A stretch of DNA of 20,503 nt from Flavimaricola sp. (GTDB lineage: Bacteria; Pseudomonadota; Alphaproteobacteria; Rhodobacterales; Rhodobacteraceae), in NCBI GenBank assembly GCA_023300365.1, contig JALZWD010000372.1, forward strand, positions 1-20,503, given 5' to 3'. Below the pieces are notes generated by a model. It ran no database searches. It saw only the letters and a list, made by a program, of their open reading frames with translations, and was not told where the DNA came from. Positions 1 to 6,943 of the stretch are shown here, piece by piece (the first letter of the stretch is position 1; the number at the start of each line of letters is the position of its first letter). Both the position numbers and the translations under genes were made by a program.

Positions 1-770
1 CCGCGGAGCGGTTGGGCCGCGGTAACCTTGGCGAGTGGCAGGTGGGGGGCATGGGTTTTGGGCCAATGCTCTGAAGGGTCATCCGAAGCGTCGAAAACAG
101 GGGCAACCGGCGGAACCGTGCGGACGGAGGCCGCGTCGGAGGCGGGGATGGGCACCGGTTCGGCCAAGGCGGAACGCGCCACAGCGGCGGGAAAGGTGCG
201 CAATCGGGACGGGCGGGACAGTTGCATTGTAGGATCCTCTGCTGATGAAGAAAGCGAGTTTGGCCCTTTTGAGCCATGCGCATGAGGGGTGGGGGATGTT
301 TGTTGGGGCGCATTTTGGAGCGCCATGTCAGGCTGGCCCCCAGCAATTTGCGGCGGCTGTGTTGGTAGGGCGGAGCCCGGCAGGGGCGCATCAGGACGCT
401 GTGTTGCGGGACGTGCTATGTCGGAGAGACGCGAGAGCGGCGCGTTTTCTGGTGCTGCGGCCTGTGGGCTGGCGGGGAGAATGGCAGGCAGTGGCAGAGC
501 GACATCCAAAAGAGGCGCGCCTTGCTTGGCCCCTGTGTCGAGGTCGGGTTGCGCGGTGTCTGTTGCCGCCGTGTCGTCTGGCTCTCCGACCAAGTCGCTG
601 GGGTCCGGGAGCAGGGCCAAGGTTTTCGGCACCTCGGGCTCATTTGCCTCGAAGATGAGAGCGAAGGGGCCAAGCGTGCCATCAGCCGTGGTTTCTGCGT
701 CGGGGGTGGTTGACGCTTTGGGCCCGGCGGTGGGCGTGGCGGTTTCTGTAAGCATGGGATCGAACATCAT
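1..770 (-). CDS. fliK: Flagellar hook-length control protein FliK, N-terminal part (runs off the left edge)
   Basis: Reading the minus strand from the tandem ATG codons at 770-765 gives an uninterrupted frame of about 255 codons to the window edge, with no stop. The protein begins MMFDPMLTETATP and is very rich in Pro, Ala, Thr, Asp and Gln with no clear fold. That matches the disordered secreted N-terminal region of FliK, which measures hook length and switches FlhB from hook to filament export. The conserved FliK C-terminal domain would lie outside the window, so the name rests on composition and context. GGAG lies five bases before the second ATG (767), which is probably the true start. 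The gene diverges from flgJ across a gap of about 106 bases. It could instead be another Pro-rich flagellar protein. Confidence 0.6.
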   Translation of the reverse strand, partial: MMFDPMLTETATPTAGPKASTTPDAETTADGTLGPFALIFEANEPEVPKTLALLPDPSDLVGEPDDTAATDTAQPDLDTGAKQGAPLLDVALPLPAILPASPQAAAPENAPLSRLSDIARPATQRPDAPLPGSALPTQPPQIAGGQPDMALQNAPQQTSPTPHAHGSKGPNSLSSSAEDPTMQLSRPSRLRTFPAAVARSALAEPVPIPASDAASVRTVPPVAPVFDASDDPSEHWPKTHAPHLPLAKVTAAQPLR

Positions 771-876
771 GGCTCCGATGTTTCTGCGGCTTTTGTCGAT
801 CTTTGCCGAAAAAACTTACCGGTCCTTTACCGCTTTGCCGTCATGCTCAGCGAAATGGTTAGAATTGGAGGTAAAC
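771..876. promoter_or_regulatory. Divergent intergenic region between fliK and flgJ with short direct repeats
   Basis: This gap must carry the promoter of the leftward fliK gene and of the rightward flgJ-flgN pair. It holds two copies of CTTTGCCG (801-808 and 833-840) enclosing two copies of TTACCG (816-821 and 827-832), which are 11 bases apart, about one helical turn. That spacing could suit a protein binding in tandem on one face of the helix. I could not assign a sigma-factor promoter. GGAGG at 867-871 is the ribosome binding site of flgJ. Confidence 0.45.
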
Positions 877-1185
877 ATGACCGAACTTGGGAGCTCAATT
901 GTACAGGGCACACCGCAGGACCTTGGCGCAGTGGCCCAAGCGGCGCAGGCGCGGCGGGACGCGCGTTTGATGGAAGCCGCACAGGCATTAGAGGCCAGTT
1001 TCGTTTCAGAAATGTTCAAAGCAGCGGGCGTGGACGGGGCACCATCGGCCTTTGGTGGCGGCATCGGAGAGGAACAATTTTCATCATTCCTACGAGATGC
1101 ACAGGCCCGCGACATCGTACGGGCAGGCGGCATTGGCCTTGCGCAATCCTTGTTTGAAGCCATGCAGGCGCGGCAAGATGCCTGA
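877..1185 (+). CDS. flgJ: Rod-binding (rod cap) protein FlgJ, short form without muramidase domain
   Basis: This 102-residue protein matches the N-terminal rod-binding domain of FlgJ, with the typical pattern LEASFVSEMFKAAG near residues 36-49, a Gly-rich turn (FGGGIGEEQF), and a terminal helix ending in GLAQSLFEAM. FlgJ caps the growing rod in the periplasm. Enterobacterial FlgJ is about 300 residues with a C-terminal peptidoglycan hydrolase; here only the cap domain exists, as known in Rhodobacter, where the separate enzyme SltF supplies the lytic activity. A SltF-like gene is present at 15047-15697. The frame is open upstream to 289, but the ATG at 877 is preceded by GGAGG at six bases' spacing and family similarity begins there. 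The stop overlaps the next gene by eight bases. Confidence 0.85.
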   Translation: MTELGSSIVQGTPQDLGAVAQAAQARRDARLMEAAQALEASFVSEMFKAAGVDGAPSAFGGGIGEEQFSSFLRDAQARDIVRAGGIGLAQSLFEAMQARQDA

Positions 1186-1513
1186 GCCGCATCCCTTGTC
1201 GATATTGCTTGAGCGCGAGCGGGCAGCGATCCTGACGGGTGCATTCGGGCAATTGTCGGAATTGGCCCCAGAAAAAGAACGTCTGTTGATTGCGCTGCCG
1301 CAACAGGGCCTTGAGACGCGGCACTTGCGGGGGATTTCAGCGGCGGTGACACGCAATCAGGTTTTGTTGGCCGCCGCGATTGAGGGCGTGCGGACGGTGA
1401 ATGAGCGGATCGCGGTTTTGCGCCGCGCCCGCGAGGGGTTTGATGCCTATGATCATGCGGGCGCACGATCGCGCGTGGGGCCCGCGCAGATTGGATTTGA
1501 GCGCAAGGCATAG
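1178..1513 (+). CDS. flgN: FlgN-like flagellar export chaperone
   Basis: The 111-residue product is almost wholly helical. It has a LLERERAAILTGAFGQL segment near the start, a conserved-looking EKERLL, then a helix with NQVLLAAAIEG and a C-terminal tail containing FDAYDHAGARS. This arrangement resembles FlgN, the cytosolic chaperone that holds the hook-filament junction proteins FlgK and FlgL and presents them to the export apparatus. The ATG at 1178 overlaps the end of flgJ by eight bases, so the two are probably coupled. FlgK and FlgL are not in this window. FlgN sequences diverge strongly, so the call rests on size, helix pattern and context; another small helical flagellar chaperone is the main alternative. 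Confidence 0.65.
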   Translation: MPEPHPLSILLERERAAILTGAFGQLSELAPEKERLLIALPQQGLETRHLRGISAAVTRNQVLLAAAIEGVRTVNERIAVLRRAREGFDAYDHAGARSRVGPAQIGFERKA

Positions 1514-1725
1514 GACGGGTGGTTTAAACAAATTCGAAAGATTTGGGGGTTGGAAATTAGGAAGCTGTTAAGGGGCTGAGGGCAGTGTGCAGAGGCATCC
1601 AGTTGGGTGGCGCAGATCGGCTGCTTTCGCAGGTTTGCAAACGTCAGAATGGCCATCATGCCGCGCGACCTGCGGTATCCTGAAAACCTCGCGCAAAATG
1701 CGCATCCCAATAAGGACCACATCTT
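1514..1725 (+). promoter_or_regulatory. Flagellin promoter and leader region with a palindrome and a hairpin
   Basis: This 212-base region is the largest non-coding stretch in the window. It contains the perfect 10-base palindrome GTTTGCAAAC at 1633-1642. Nearer the gene is a small hairpin, GCGCA-AAA-TGCGC, at 1691-1703, just before the ribosome binding site AAGGA (1712-1716). I found no convincing sigma-28 or sigma-54 promoter. In Caulobacter, FlbT acts on the flagellin mRNA leader; flbT lies two genes downstream here, so this leader is the natural place to look for its target. Confidence 0.5.
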
Positions 1726-3021
1726 ATGTCCAGCATTCTGACAAACAATGGCGCCATGGTGGCGCTTCAGGCCCTAAAATCGATCAACAGCGATTTGGGC
1801 AAAACCCAAGAAATGATCTCGACTGGTAAAGCGGTTGGGTCGGCCAAGGATAACTCTGCGGTTTGGGCCATCTCAAAGACGATGGAATCCGACGTTCAGG
1901 GTTTTAAAGCGATCAGCTCCTCGTTGTCGTTGGGGGAATCGACCGTATCGGTGGCCCGACAGGCCTCGGAGACAGTGACCGATCTGCTGACGCAGATGAA
2001 AGAAAAGATCGTCGCCTCGCAAGAAGAGAACGTTGATCGTGCCAAGATCCAATTGGATATTGATGCGTTGAGCGGGCAGATCACATCGGTTGTTGGGGCC
2101 GCCCAGTTTAACGGCCTGAACCTTTTGTCCAACGATGAGACGACGGCCGGGTCCGGTACGGTAAATGTTCTGTCGTCGCTTGACCGTTCGTCGACTGGTG
2201 TTGCCGCCAGCGATATTTCCGTGCGCAAGCAGGATCTTGGGACGAACCAAGGCGGGATCACCGGCACTTGGACATCGACCGTTGATGACAGCGGCCAGTT
2301 GACCGACACCCAAACCGATTCGATTGCCATCACGGCACCGACGGCGGCGGCGACGGTCTATAGTTTGGCAATCTTTGGCACCGACGCGGACGATAGCTCG
2401 TTTGCGCAGGCGGATTATCAGACCACCGCGCTCGCAGGGGCCCCTGCGGATGCAGCCGAGCTTGAGCAGATCATGTATATCAGCCGCGATGGTGACACCG
2501 CAGCCGATGTCGCGAAGGGGTTGGAGACCGCCTATAAGGTTTACGCCGCTGAAAACGGTCTTGATTCCGATGTCCTGAGTGTGACGGCCACGTCTACGGG
2601 CCTTGATGTCGCGTCTTCGGCAACAGATGCGACGGATACCATCGATGTGGGTGTCTATACAGGTGACGCTGGTGCCGGCGCAGAGGCCACAATCGGCGGC
2701 GGACTTGAGGCGCTTGATGGTATCGATGTGACCACCACCGAGGGCGCAGATGCGGCGTTGACGTCGATCGAATTTATGATCGAAACAGCCATCGACTCTG
2801 CGGCGGCCTTTGGTTCGGTACAAGGCCGGATTGAGATCCAGTCCGAGTTTGTGTCCAAGATCACCGATGCGCTTAAGTCGGGTATCGGTACGCTGGTGGA
2901 CGCCAATATGGAAGAGGCCTCGGCGCGGCTTCAGGCCTTGCAGGTTCAACAGCAGCTTGGTGTTCAGTCGTTGTCGATTGCCAACCAGGCACCACAGTCG
3001 ATCCTGTCACTGTTCCGGTAA
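1726..3021 (+). CDS. fliC: Flagellin
   Basis: This 431-residue protein is the filament subunit. The conserved N-terminal D0/D1 region (about residues 1-150) has the usual heptad helices and the motifs SAKDNSAVWAIS and AAQFNGLNLL. The C-terminal D1/D0 region (about 345-431) has EIQSEFVSKITDAL and ends QSILSLFR, the normal hydrophobic secretion and polymerisation end. Between them is a variable, acidic, Thr/Ala/Asp-rich surface domain of about 190 residues, large enough for a real outer domain and probably exposed. It has no signal peptide, as expected for type III export. The start has AAGGA nine bases upstream. A strong hairpin follows the stop, so the gene is probably transcribed alone at high level. 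flaF and flbT, its usual partners, follow. Confidence 0.97.
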   Translation: MSSILTNNGAMVALQALKSINSDLGKTQEMISTGKAVGSAKDNSAVWAISKTMESDVQGFKAISSSLSLGESTVSVARQASETVTDLLTQMKEKIVASQEENVDRAKIQLDIDALSGQITSVVGAAQFNGLNLLSNDETTAGSGTVNVLSSLDRSSTGVAASDISVRKQDLGTNQGGITGTWTSTVDDSGQLTDTQTDSIAITAPTAAATVYSLAIFGTDADDSSFAQADYQTTALAGAPADAAELEQIMYISRDGDTAADVAKGLETAYKVYAAENGLDSDVLSVTATSTGLDVASSATDATDTIDVGVYTGDAGAGAEATIGGGLEALDGIDVTTTEGADAALTSIEFMIETAIDSAAAFGSVQGRIEIQSEFVSKITDALKSGIGTLVDANMEEASARLQALQVQQQLGVQSLSIANQAPQSILSLFR

Positions 3022-3029
3022 CGGATCTG

Positions 3030-3059
3030 AGGGGGGCGGCCTGATGGGCCGCCTCTTTC
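3030..3059 (+). terminator. Rho-independent-type terminator after flagellin
   Basis: Nine bases after the flagellin stop a perfect seven-base-pair stem (GGCGGCC 3035-3041 with GGCCGCC 3047-3053, loop TGATG) forms. It extends outward through G-T wobbles and is followed by TCTTTC. The short T-rich tail makes it a moderate to good intrinsic terminator that separates the flagellin transcript from flaF. Confidence 0.75.
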
Positions 3060-3080
3060 GCATCGCCATTTCCCCAAGCC

Positions 3081-3099
3081 CGCGCGGCAAAGCCGCGTG
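3081..3099 (+). other. Small hairpin in the flaF leader
   Basis: CGCGGC (3083-3088) pairs with GCCGCG (3092-3097) around an AAA loop, with two further outer pairs. It lies about 30 bases before the flaF start and has no T-run, so it is more likely an mRNA structure than a terminator. No function can be assigned from the sequence. Confidence 0.4.
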
Positions 3100-3130
3100 A
3101 CGTTCCACTACGGTTCCGAAAGGACACATC

Positions 3131-3523
3131 GTGAACGCATATTACCAAGCGCAACAGGCCTATTCGTCGTCAGCGCAATCCCCTTTACGCACAGACCGAT
3201 CCGCCGAGTACCAAGCCTTGAGTGAGATTATTCGCCGCCTAAATCGCGCGGCCAAGGAGGGGGGAACACAGTTCGCAGAGCTGGCGGCCGCCATCCACGA
3301 CAATCGGCAACTTTGGACGATCCTCGCATCGGATGTTGCCTCGACCGACAATGCTTTGCCCGAGACCTTGAGGGCGCAAATTTTCTACCTTGCGGAATTT
3401 ACCGAGCAACATTCGCGCAAAGTCCTTAAGGGCGAAGCGGATGTGAGCGTTTTGATCGAAATAAACACCGCTGTGATGCGTGGGTTAAGCGCCGCCTTTG
3501 CCGCGACGGGGGCCATGTCATGA
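3131..3523 (+). CDS. flaF: Flagellin synthesis regulator FlaF
   Basis: This 130-residue cytosolic helical protein matches FlaF: an N-terminal YYQAQQAYSSSA segment, then ILRRLNRA-type and NRQLWTILASDVA motifs, and a C-terminal helix. In alphaproteobacteria FlaF acts with FlbT to control flagellin: FlaF favours flagellin production or secretion and FlbT restrains it. The start is GTG at 3131, with AAGGA (3119-3123) seven bases before it; no in-frame ATG fits. The stop overlaps the ATG of flbT (ATGA), so the two are translationally coupled. The gene lies behind the flagellin terminator and may have its own promoter in the 3060-3130 leader. Confidence 0.92.
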   Translation: MNAYYQAQQAYSSSAQSPLRTDRSAEYQALSEIIRRLNRAAKEGGTQFAELAAAIHDNRQLWTILASDVASTDNALPETLRAQIFYLAEFTEQHSRKVLKGEADVSVLIEINTAVMRGLSAAFAATGAMS

Positions 3524-3936
3524 GTGGTTTGGTGTTAAAGCTTGGGCCCAAAGAGCGGGTGTTGGTCAATGGTGCGGTGATTGAGAATGGCGATCGTCGG
3601 TCGCGGTTGTCGATCCTGACGCCTAAGGCAAATATCCTGCGCTTGCGCGACGCCATTCGGCCAACAGAGGTGCATACGCCGGTTCGGCGGGTGTGTTATA
3701 TCGCGCAGTTGATCCTATCGGGAGACGCCACCGAAGAAGAGGGTGGGCAACAGTTGCTCTCGGGGATTGGCCAGTTGGGATATGCCCTGACCGATGAAGA
3801 CAGCCGGATGAAGCTGGGTGATGCAAGTGACGCGGTTGAGCATGGCGATTATTACCGCGCGCTTAAGCGACTTCGGGCGTTGTTGCCGCGCGAAGAGATG
3901 CTTTTGGCAGCCGCAGCCAAGGAGGGCGCACAATGA
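3520..3936 (+). CDS. flbT: Flagellin mRNA regulator FlbT
   Basis: At 138 residues this has the full FlbT length. The family's opening pattern is visible (LKLGPKERVLVNGAVIENGD), followed by a basic stretch, LTPKANILR, and a central helix YIAQLILSGD. FlbT is the post-transcriptional regulator that, in Caulobacter, destabilises flagellin mRNA through its 5' leader until the hook is complete. The gene overlaps both flaF upstream and the next gene downstream by four bases (ATGA), so FlaF, FlbT and the DUF1217-like protein are probably made together. It sits just downstream of its likely target gene. Confidence 0.95.
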   Translation: MSGLVLKLGPKERVLVNGAVIENGDRRSRLSILTPKANILRLRDAIRPTEVHTPVRRVCYIAQLILSGDATEEEGGQQLLSGIGQLGYALTDEDSRMKLGDASDAVEHGDYYRALKRLRALLPREEMLLAAAAKEGAQ

Positions 3937-4742
3937 GCTTTCAACCTGTTGTGCCCATATCCGGCCTTGCGGGGTGGCAATTTTTGCAACGCACTGCCGA
4001 GACCCAAAAAAGCGCTTTTGTAGAAGGCGTGGCCGTGACGCGGGCGACGGATGCCTTTCGCGAACGCATATCACAGGTGCGCACCGCCGAAGATCTGGTC
4101 GAAGACCGCGAGTTGTTGCAGGTGGCGTTGGGGGCCTTTGGGCTTGATGATGACATCGCCAACAAGGCGTTTATCACCCAAATCCTTGAGGGTGGAACGA
4201 CGGATGATGGGGCGCTGGCCAATCGATTGGCCGACAAACGGTATCTGGCGATGACCGAAGCCTTTGGCTTTGAGGGGCAGATCCCGCGCACGCAGCTTAG
4301 TTTTTTTGCCGATGAAATTGTAGCGCGATATGAAGACAAGCAATTTCAGCTGGCTGTTGGAGAACAAGACAACGACATGCGGTTGGCGATGAACCTGCGC
4401 AGTGAGCTGAGCGATATCGTAGAGAGCACGGCATCGGATGCGGCAAAGTGGTTTGGCATTATGGGCAGCGCCCCTTTGCGGGAGGTGTTCGAAAGCGCGC
4501 TTGGGTTTCCGTCAAGCTTTGGTGCGATTGATTTGGACCAGCAGTTGGAATCGTTTCAAGAGCGGGCGCGATCGGTTTTTGGCACGGATGAGGTGGCCGA
4601 TTTTCTGGAACCTGAGAATGAAGAAAAATTGATCCGATTGTTCCTTGTCCGCTCCGAGGCCGAAGCGTTTTCACAGGCATCGAATGGTTCAATTGCTCTG
4701 ACGTTGTTGCAATCTTCGGTGATTTCATACGATCAGCTTTGA
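3933..4742 (+). CDS. DUF1217-family flagellar cluster protein, function unknown
   Basis: This 269-residue protein resembles the DUF1217 family, found in alphaproteobacterial flagellar loci. It has no signal peptide or membrane segment and is predominantly helical. Visible features are a Gly-Trp near the N-terminus (GLAGWQFLQRT), repeated acidic helices, an LLQVALGAFGLDDD segment, and a FGIMGSAPLREVFESALGFP segment near residues 170-190. The C-terminal helical part vaguely resembles axial or export-related proteins, but I cannot assign a role. It is coupled to flbT by an ATGA overlap, suggesting a link with flagellin synthesis or export. Its stop codon overlaps the convergent fliI end by ten bases. 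Confidence 0.75.
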   Translation: MSFQPVVPISGLAGWQFLQRTAETQKSAFVEGVAVTRATDAFRERISQVRTAEDLVEDRELLQVALGAFGLDDDIANKAFITQILEGGTTDDGALANRLADKRYLAMTEAFGFEGQIPRTQLSFFADEIVARYEDKQFQLAVGEQDNDMRLAMNLRSELSDIVESTASDAAKWFGIMGSAPLREVFESALGFPSSFGAIDLDQQLESFQERARSVFGTDEVADFLEPENEEKLIRLFLVRSEAEAFSQASNGSIALTLLQSSVISYDQL

Positions 4743-6055
4743 GAGCGGGGGGTCGCATTGGCGAGGGCTTGGCGCAAGAGGCTAAAGCTGGCGCCGACGC
4801 TGCCGGTTTTGGTGAGGGTGAGGAACCGCTCGAGGGCCTCGTGGCTGGCGATGGCCGCATCGGTGGCAGGGTCGGATCCTTCGATGTAGAGACCCGCTTG
4901 GATCATCATTTCTGCCCGGTCATAACTGCCCATCAATCGGCGGGCTTGTGAGATCATAGAGTTTTCAACATCAGTCGCGGCCTCGGGCAAGGACCGCGAG
5001 ACAGACCGTAGGATATCAACCGCAGGAAAACGGCCGCGTTCGGCGATACTGCGATCAAGCACCACATGTCCATCGAGGACACCGCGCAACATATCGGCCA
5101 CGGGTTCTTCCATGTCAGACCCGGCAACGAGGACGGAATAAATCGCTGTGATGTCGCCTTGCGCCCCGCAGCCCGGCCCCGCACGTTCGCATAACTGAGC
5201 AATCGCGGGTGCGGTGCTTGCCGGGAAGCCGCGCAGGGCGGTGGGCTCGCCTGCTGCGGCGGCAAGTTCGCGGTGGGCCTCGGCGAAACGTGTGACGCTG
5301 TCGATAAGGAGCAGGACCTGTTTCCCCGCGTCGCGAAAATGCTCGGCCACGGCGGTTGCGGCCCATGCGCAGCGGCGGCGTGTTTGGGGCGCGCGGTCGG
5401 ATGTCGCGGCCACAACAACCGCGCGCGACATGCCCAAATCGCCCAACACATCGGTGACGAATTGACGAAGCTCGCGCCCCCTTTCGCCGACCAAACCCAC
5501 GACAATCACATCGGCCCCAACACCACGAGCGAGATCACCAAGAAGGGTTGATTTGCCAACGCCGGAGCCCGCAAAAAGGCCGATGCGCTGACCCTGAACC
5601 AAGGGCAGGAGCGTATCAAAGGCCGCAATGTTGGTTTCGAGACGTGCACCCATTGGGCGCCGTGCATGCGGCGGCGGCGGCGGAATACGCAAAGCGCGCG
5701 AGGACAGCCCGGGCAAAAGCGGACGGCCATCAAGCGGTTTGCCATCCGGGTCGATGACTCGGCCAATCCAGCTGTCGTGTGGGGCAAAGACCAATTGCGG
5801 CATCAGCTGAACCGTATCTCCCATCGCCAATCCATCAGAGGGCCCGTCGGGCATCACCTGTAGGCCGTCTGTGTCCACGCGGATCACTTCGGCATCAATC
5901 ACCTGATCTTGGGTGCGCAGACGGACCCTGTCGCCCAATCGAGCGGTGTGATCCAGCCCGGACACGGCAACGCGACCACCCGAGGCCCCAGTGACCTGGC
6001 CAAGCGGCGAGATCGGTCGGGCGCGATTTAACTGTTTTGTCATTCTTTCCAACAA
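4733..6055 (-). CDS. fliI: Flagellum-specific export ATPase FliI
   Basis: FliI is the cytoplasmic hexameric ATPase of the flagellar type III export apparatus, normally working with FliH and FliJ. The 440-residue protein has an F1-beta-like N-terminal barrel, a Walker A motif GSGVGKST at residues 163-170, a VGLVGERGRE loop, Walker B VLLLID near 247-252 followed by SVTRFAEAHRE, and a helical C-terminal domain. Length is normal. The start is uncertain: tandem TTG codons at 6055 and 6052 have GGAG about eight bases upstream, whereas the ATG at 6043 has only a GGAAAG one base away. The gene stands alone on the minus strand, diverging from flgB and converging on the DUF1217-like gene. fliJ and fliH are not adjacent. 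Confidence 0.97.
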   Translation of the reverse strand: MLERMTKQLNRARPISPLGQVTGASGGRVAVSGLDHTARLGDRVRLRTQDQVIDAEVIRVDTDGLQVMPDGPSDGLAMGDTVQLMPQLVFAPHDSWIGRVIDPDGKPLDGRPLLPGLSSRALRIPPPPPHARRPMGARLETNIAAFDTLLPLVQGQRIGLFAGSGVGKSTLLGDLARGVGADVIVVGLVGERGRELRQFVTDVLGDLGMSRAVVVAATSDRAPQTRRRCAWAATAVAEHFRDAGKQVLLLIDSVTRFAEAHRELAAAAGEPTALRGFPASTAPAIAQLCERAGPGCGAQGDITAIYSVLVAGSDMEEPVADMLRGVLDGHVVLDRSIAERGRFPAVDILRSVSRSLPEAATDVENSMISQARRLMGSYDRAEMMIQAGLYIEGSDPATDAAIASHEALERFLTLTKTGSVGASFSLLRQALANATPRSQS

Positions 6056-6155
6056 TTTGTGCGCTCCATTTCGAGAAAAATCATGTCTCTATTGAACGCC
6101 TTCTTAAGGAATCGGGGTTAAGCCTTGTTGAAGACGAAATGAGGGAGAAGCCCTG
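6056..6155. promoter_or_regulatory. Divergent fliI / flgB intergenic region
   Basis: This 100-base gap should hold the promoters of fliI (leftward) and of the flgB-to-fliL-like operon (rightward). Two TTAAG elements lie 14 bases apart (6104-6108 and 6118-6122). CtrA, the usual alphaproteobacterial flagellar master regulator, prefers TTAA with a 7-base spacer; here the spacer is 10 bases, so I do not call it a CtrA site. AGGGAG around 6142-6147 is the flgB ribosome binding site. Confidence 0.4.
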
Positions 6156-6536
6156 ATGTACCAGTCCTTGGATATGTTCCAAACCTCGGCCGCGATGGCC
6201 CGCCATGCAGGCGCACGACAGGCCGTGGTTGCCAGCAATATGGCGAATGCCGATACGCCCGGGTATCAGGCGCGCGCCTTGCCGGCATTTCGAGAAATTT
6301 ACCAATCGCAACAGGCGGGCGTGATGCGTGCCACCCGACAGGGGCATTTGGGGGGCGGTATGTTGGGCGCAAGTGGGCGCACAGATGCCGCAATGGCCGA
6401 GCCCGCACCCAATGGGAATGCAGTGTCGATTGAGCTGGAGATGGTGCGCGGGGTCGAAGCGCAGCGCGAACATAGCCGCGCGCTTGCCATTTACCGTCAC
6501 GGCTTGGAGGTGATCCGCACCTCGATCGGCCGTTGA
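6156..6536 (+). CDS. flgB: Flagellar basal-body rod protein FlgB
   Basis: FlgB is a proximal rod subunit exported through the type III apparatus. The 126-residue protein has the rod-family N-terminal helix, the signature ASNMANADTPGYQAR near residues 27-41, and a C-terminal helix with VSIELEMVRGVEAQREHSR, typical of FlgB and FlgC. The length is normal for the family. It opens an operon with the usual order flgB-flgC-fliE. The ATG at 6156 follows AGGGAG, and there is only one base between its stop and the start of flgC, so co-translation is likely. Confidence 0.95.
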   Translation: MYQSLDMFQTSAAMARHAGARQAVVASNMANADTPGYQARALPAFREIYQSQQAGVMRATRQGHLGGGMLGASGRTDAAMAEPAPNGNAVSIELEMVRGVEAQREHSRALAIYRHGLEVIRTSIGR

Positions 6537-6537
6537 G

Positions 6538-6930
6538 ATGACAGATTTCTCTAATGCAATGACCGTTGCCGCCAGTGGGATGCAAGCCCAGGCCGAGCGT
6601 CTGCGTTTTGTTTCAGAAAACATCGCAAACGCCGATACGCCGGGATACCGCCGCAAAACCGTGGGGTTTGAGGAAGTCGTGGCCCGCGGGGACCGGACGG
6701 GCGCGGTGCAAACCGGGCCAATGCGACTGGATCAAACCGCATATTCACAGATTTACGATCCGTCGCACCCTTTGGCCGACGAGGCGGGGTTTTTCGACGG
6801 ATCAAACGTGACGCTTTTGGTTGAGATTGCCGACGCGCGCGAAGCCAGCCGCAGCTATGAGGCCAACCTCAAGATGTTTGATCAGGTGCGGCAAATGTCG
6901 TCGGCCTTGATGGATCTTTTACGCAAATAG
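6538..6930 (+). CDS. flgC: Flagellar basal-body rod protein FlgC
   Basis: This 130-residue rod subunit has the N-terminal rod signature (SENIANADTPGYRRKT, about residues 27-42). Its C-terminal helix includes VTLLVEIADAREASRSYEANL, the usual FlgC ending before a hydrophobic terminal helix. FlgC polymerises with FlgB and FlgF into the proximal rod. The gene starts one base after the flgB stop. AGGAGGG overlapping its own stop codon provides the ribosome binding site of fliE. Confidence 0.96.
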   Translation: MTDFSNAMTVAASGMQAQAERLRFVSENIANADTPGYRRKTVGFEEVVARGDRTGAVQTGPMRLDQTAYSQIYDPSHPLADEAGFFDGSNVTLLVEIADAREASRSYEANLKMFDQVRQMSSALMDLLRK

Positions 6931-6943
6931 GAGGGCATGTGCC

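Noticed and set aside
855..862. ATGGTTAG (CTAACCAT on the minus strand), one mismatch from a CtrA half-site
   Set aside because: A single imperfect half-site beside the flgJ ribosome binding site is expected by chance.
289..876. Plus-strand open frame continuous with flgJ, suggesting a 298-residue protein
   Set aside because: The extension is antisense to the probable fliK gene, has a low-complexity Ser/Gly/Ala composition, and the ATG at 877 has its own GGAGG.
1605..1630. GG...GC pattern before flagellin as a sigma-54 promoter
   Set aside because: The spacing between the GG and GC elements is 12 bases rather than the required 10, and the flanking bases do not fit.
1873..2949. A 358-codon minus-strand frame opposite flagellin
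   Set aside because: It is an Arg/Gly/Cys-rich shadow of the flagellin coding frame with no family resemblance and no ribosome site.
6104..6122. Paired TTAA elements before flgB as a CtrA site
   Set aside because: The spacer is 10 bases instead of 7 and the flanks do not match, so I note it only as an unassigned element.
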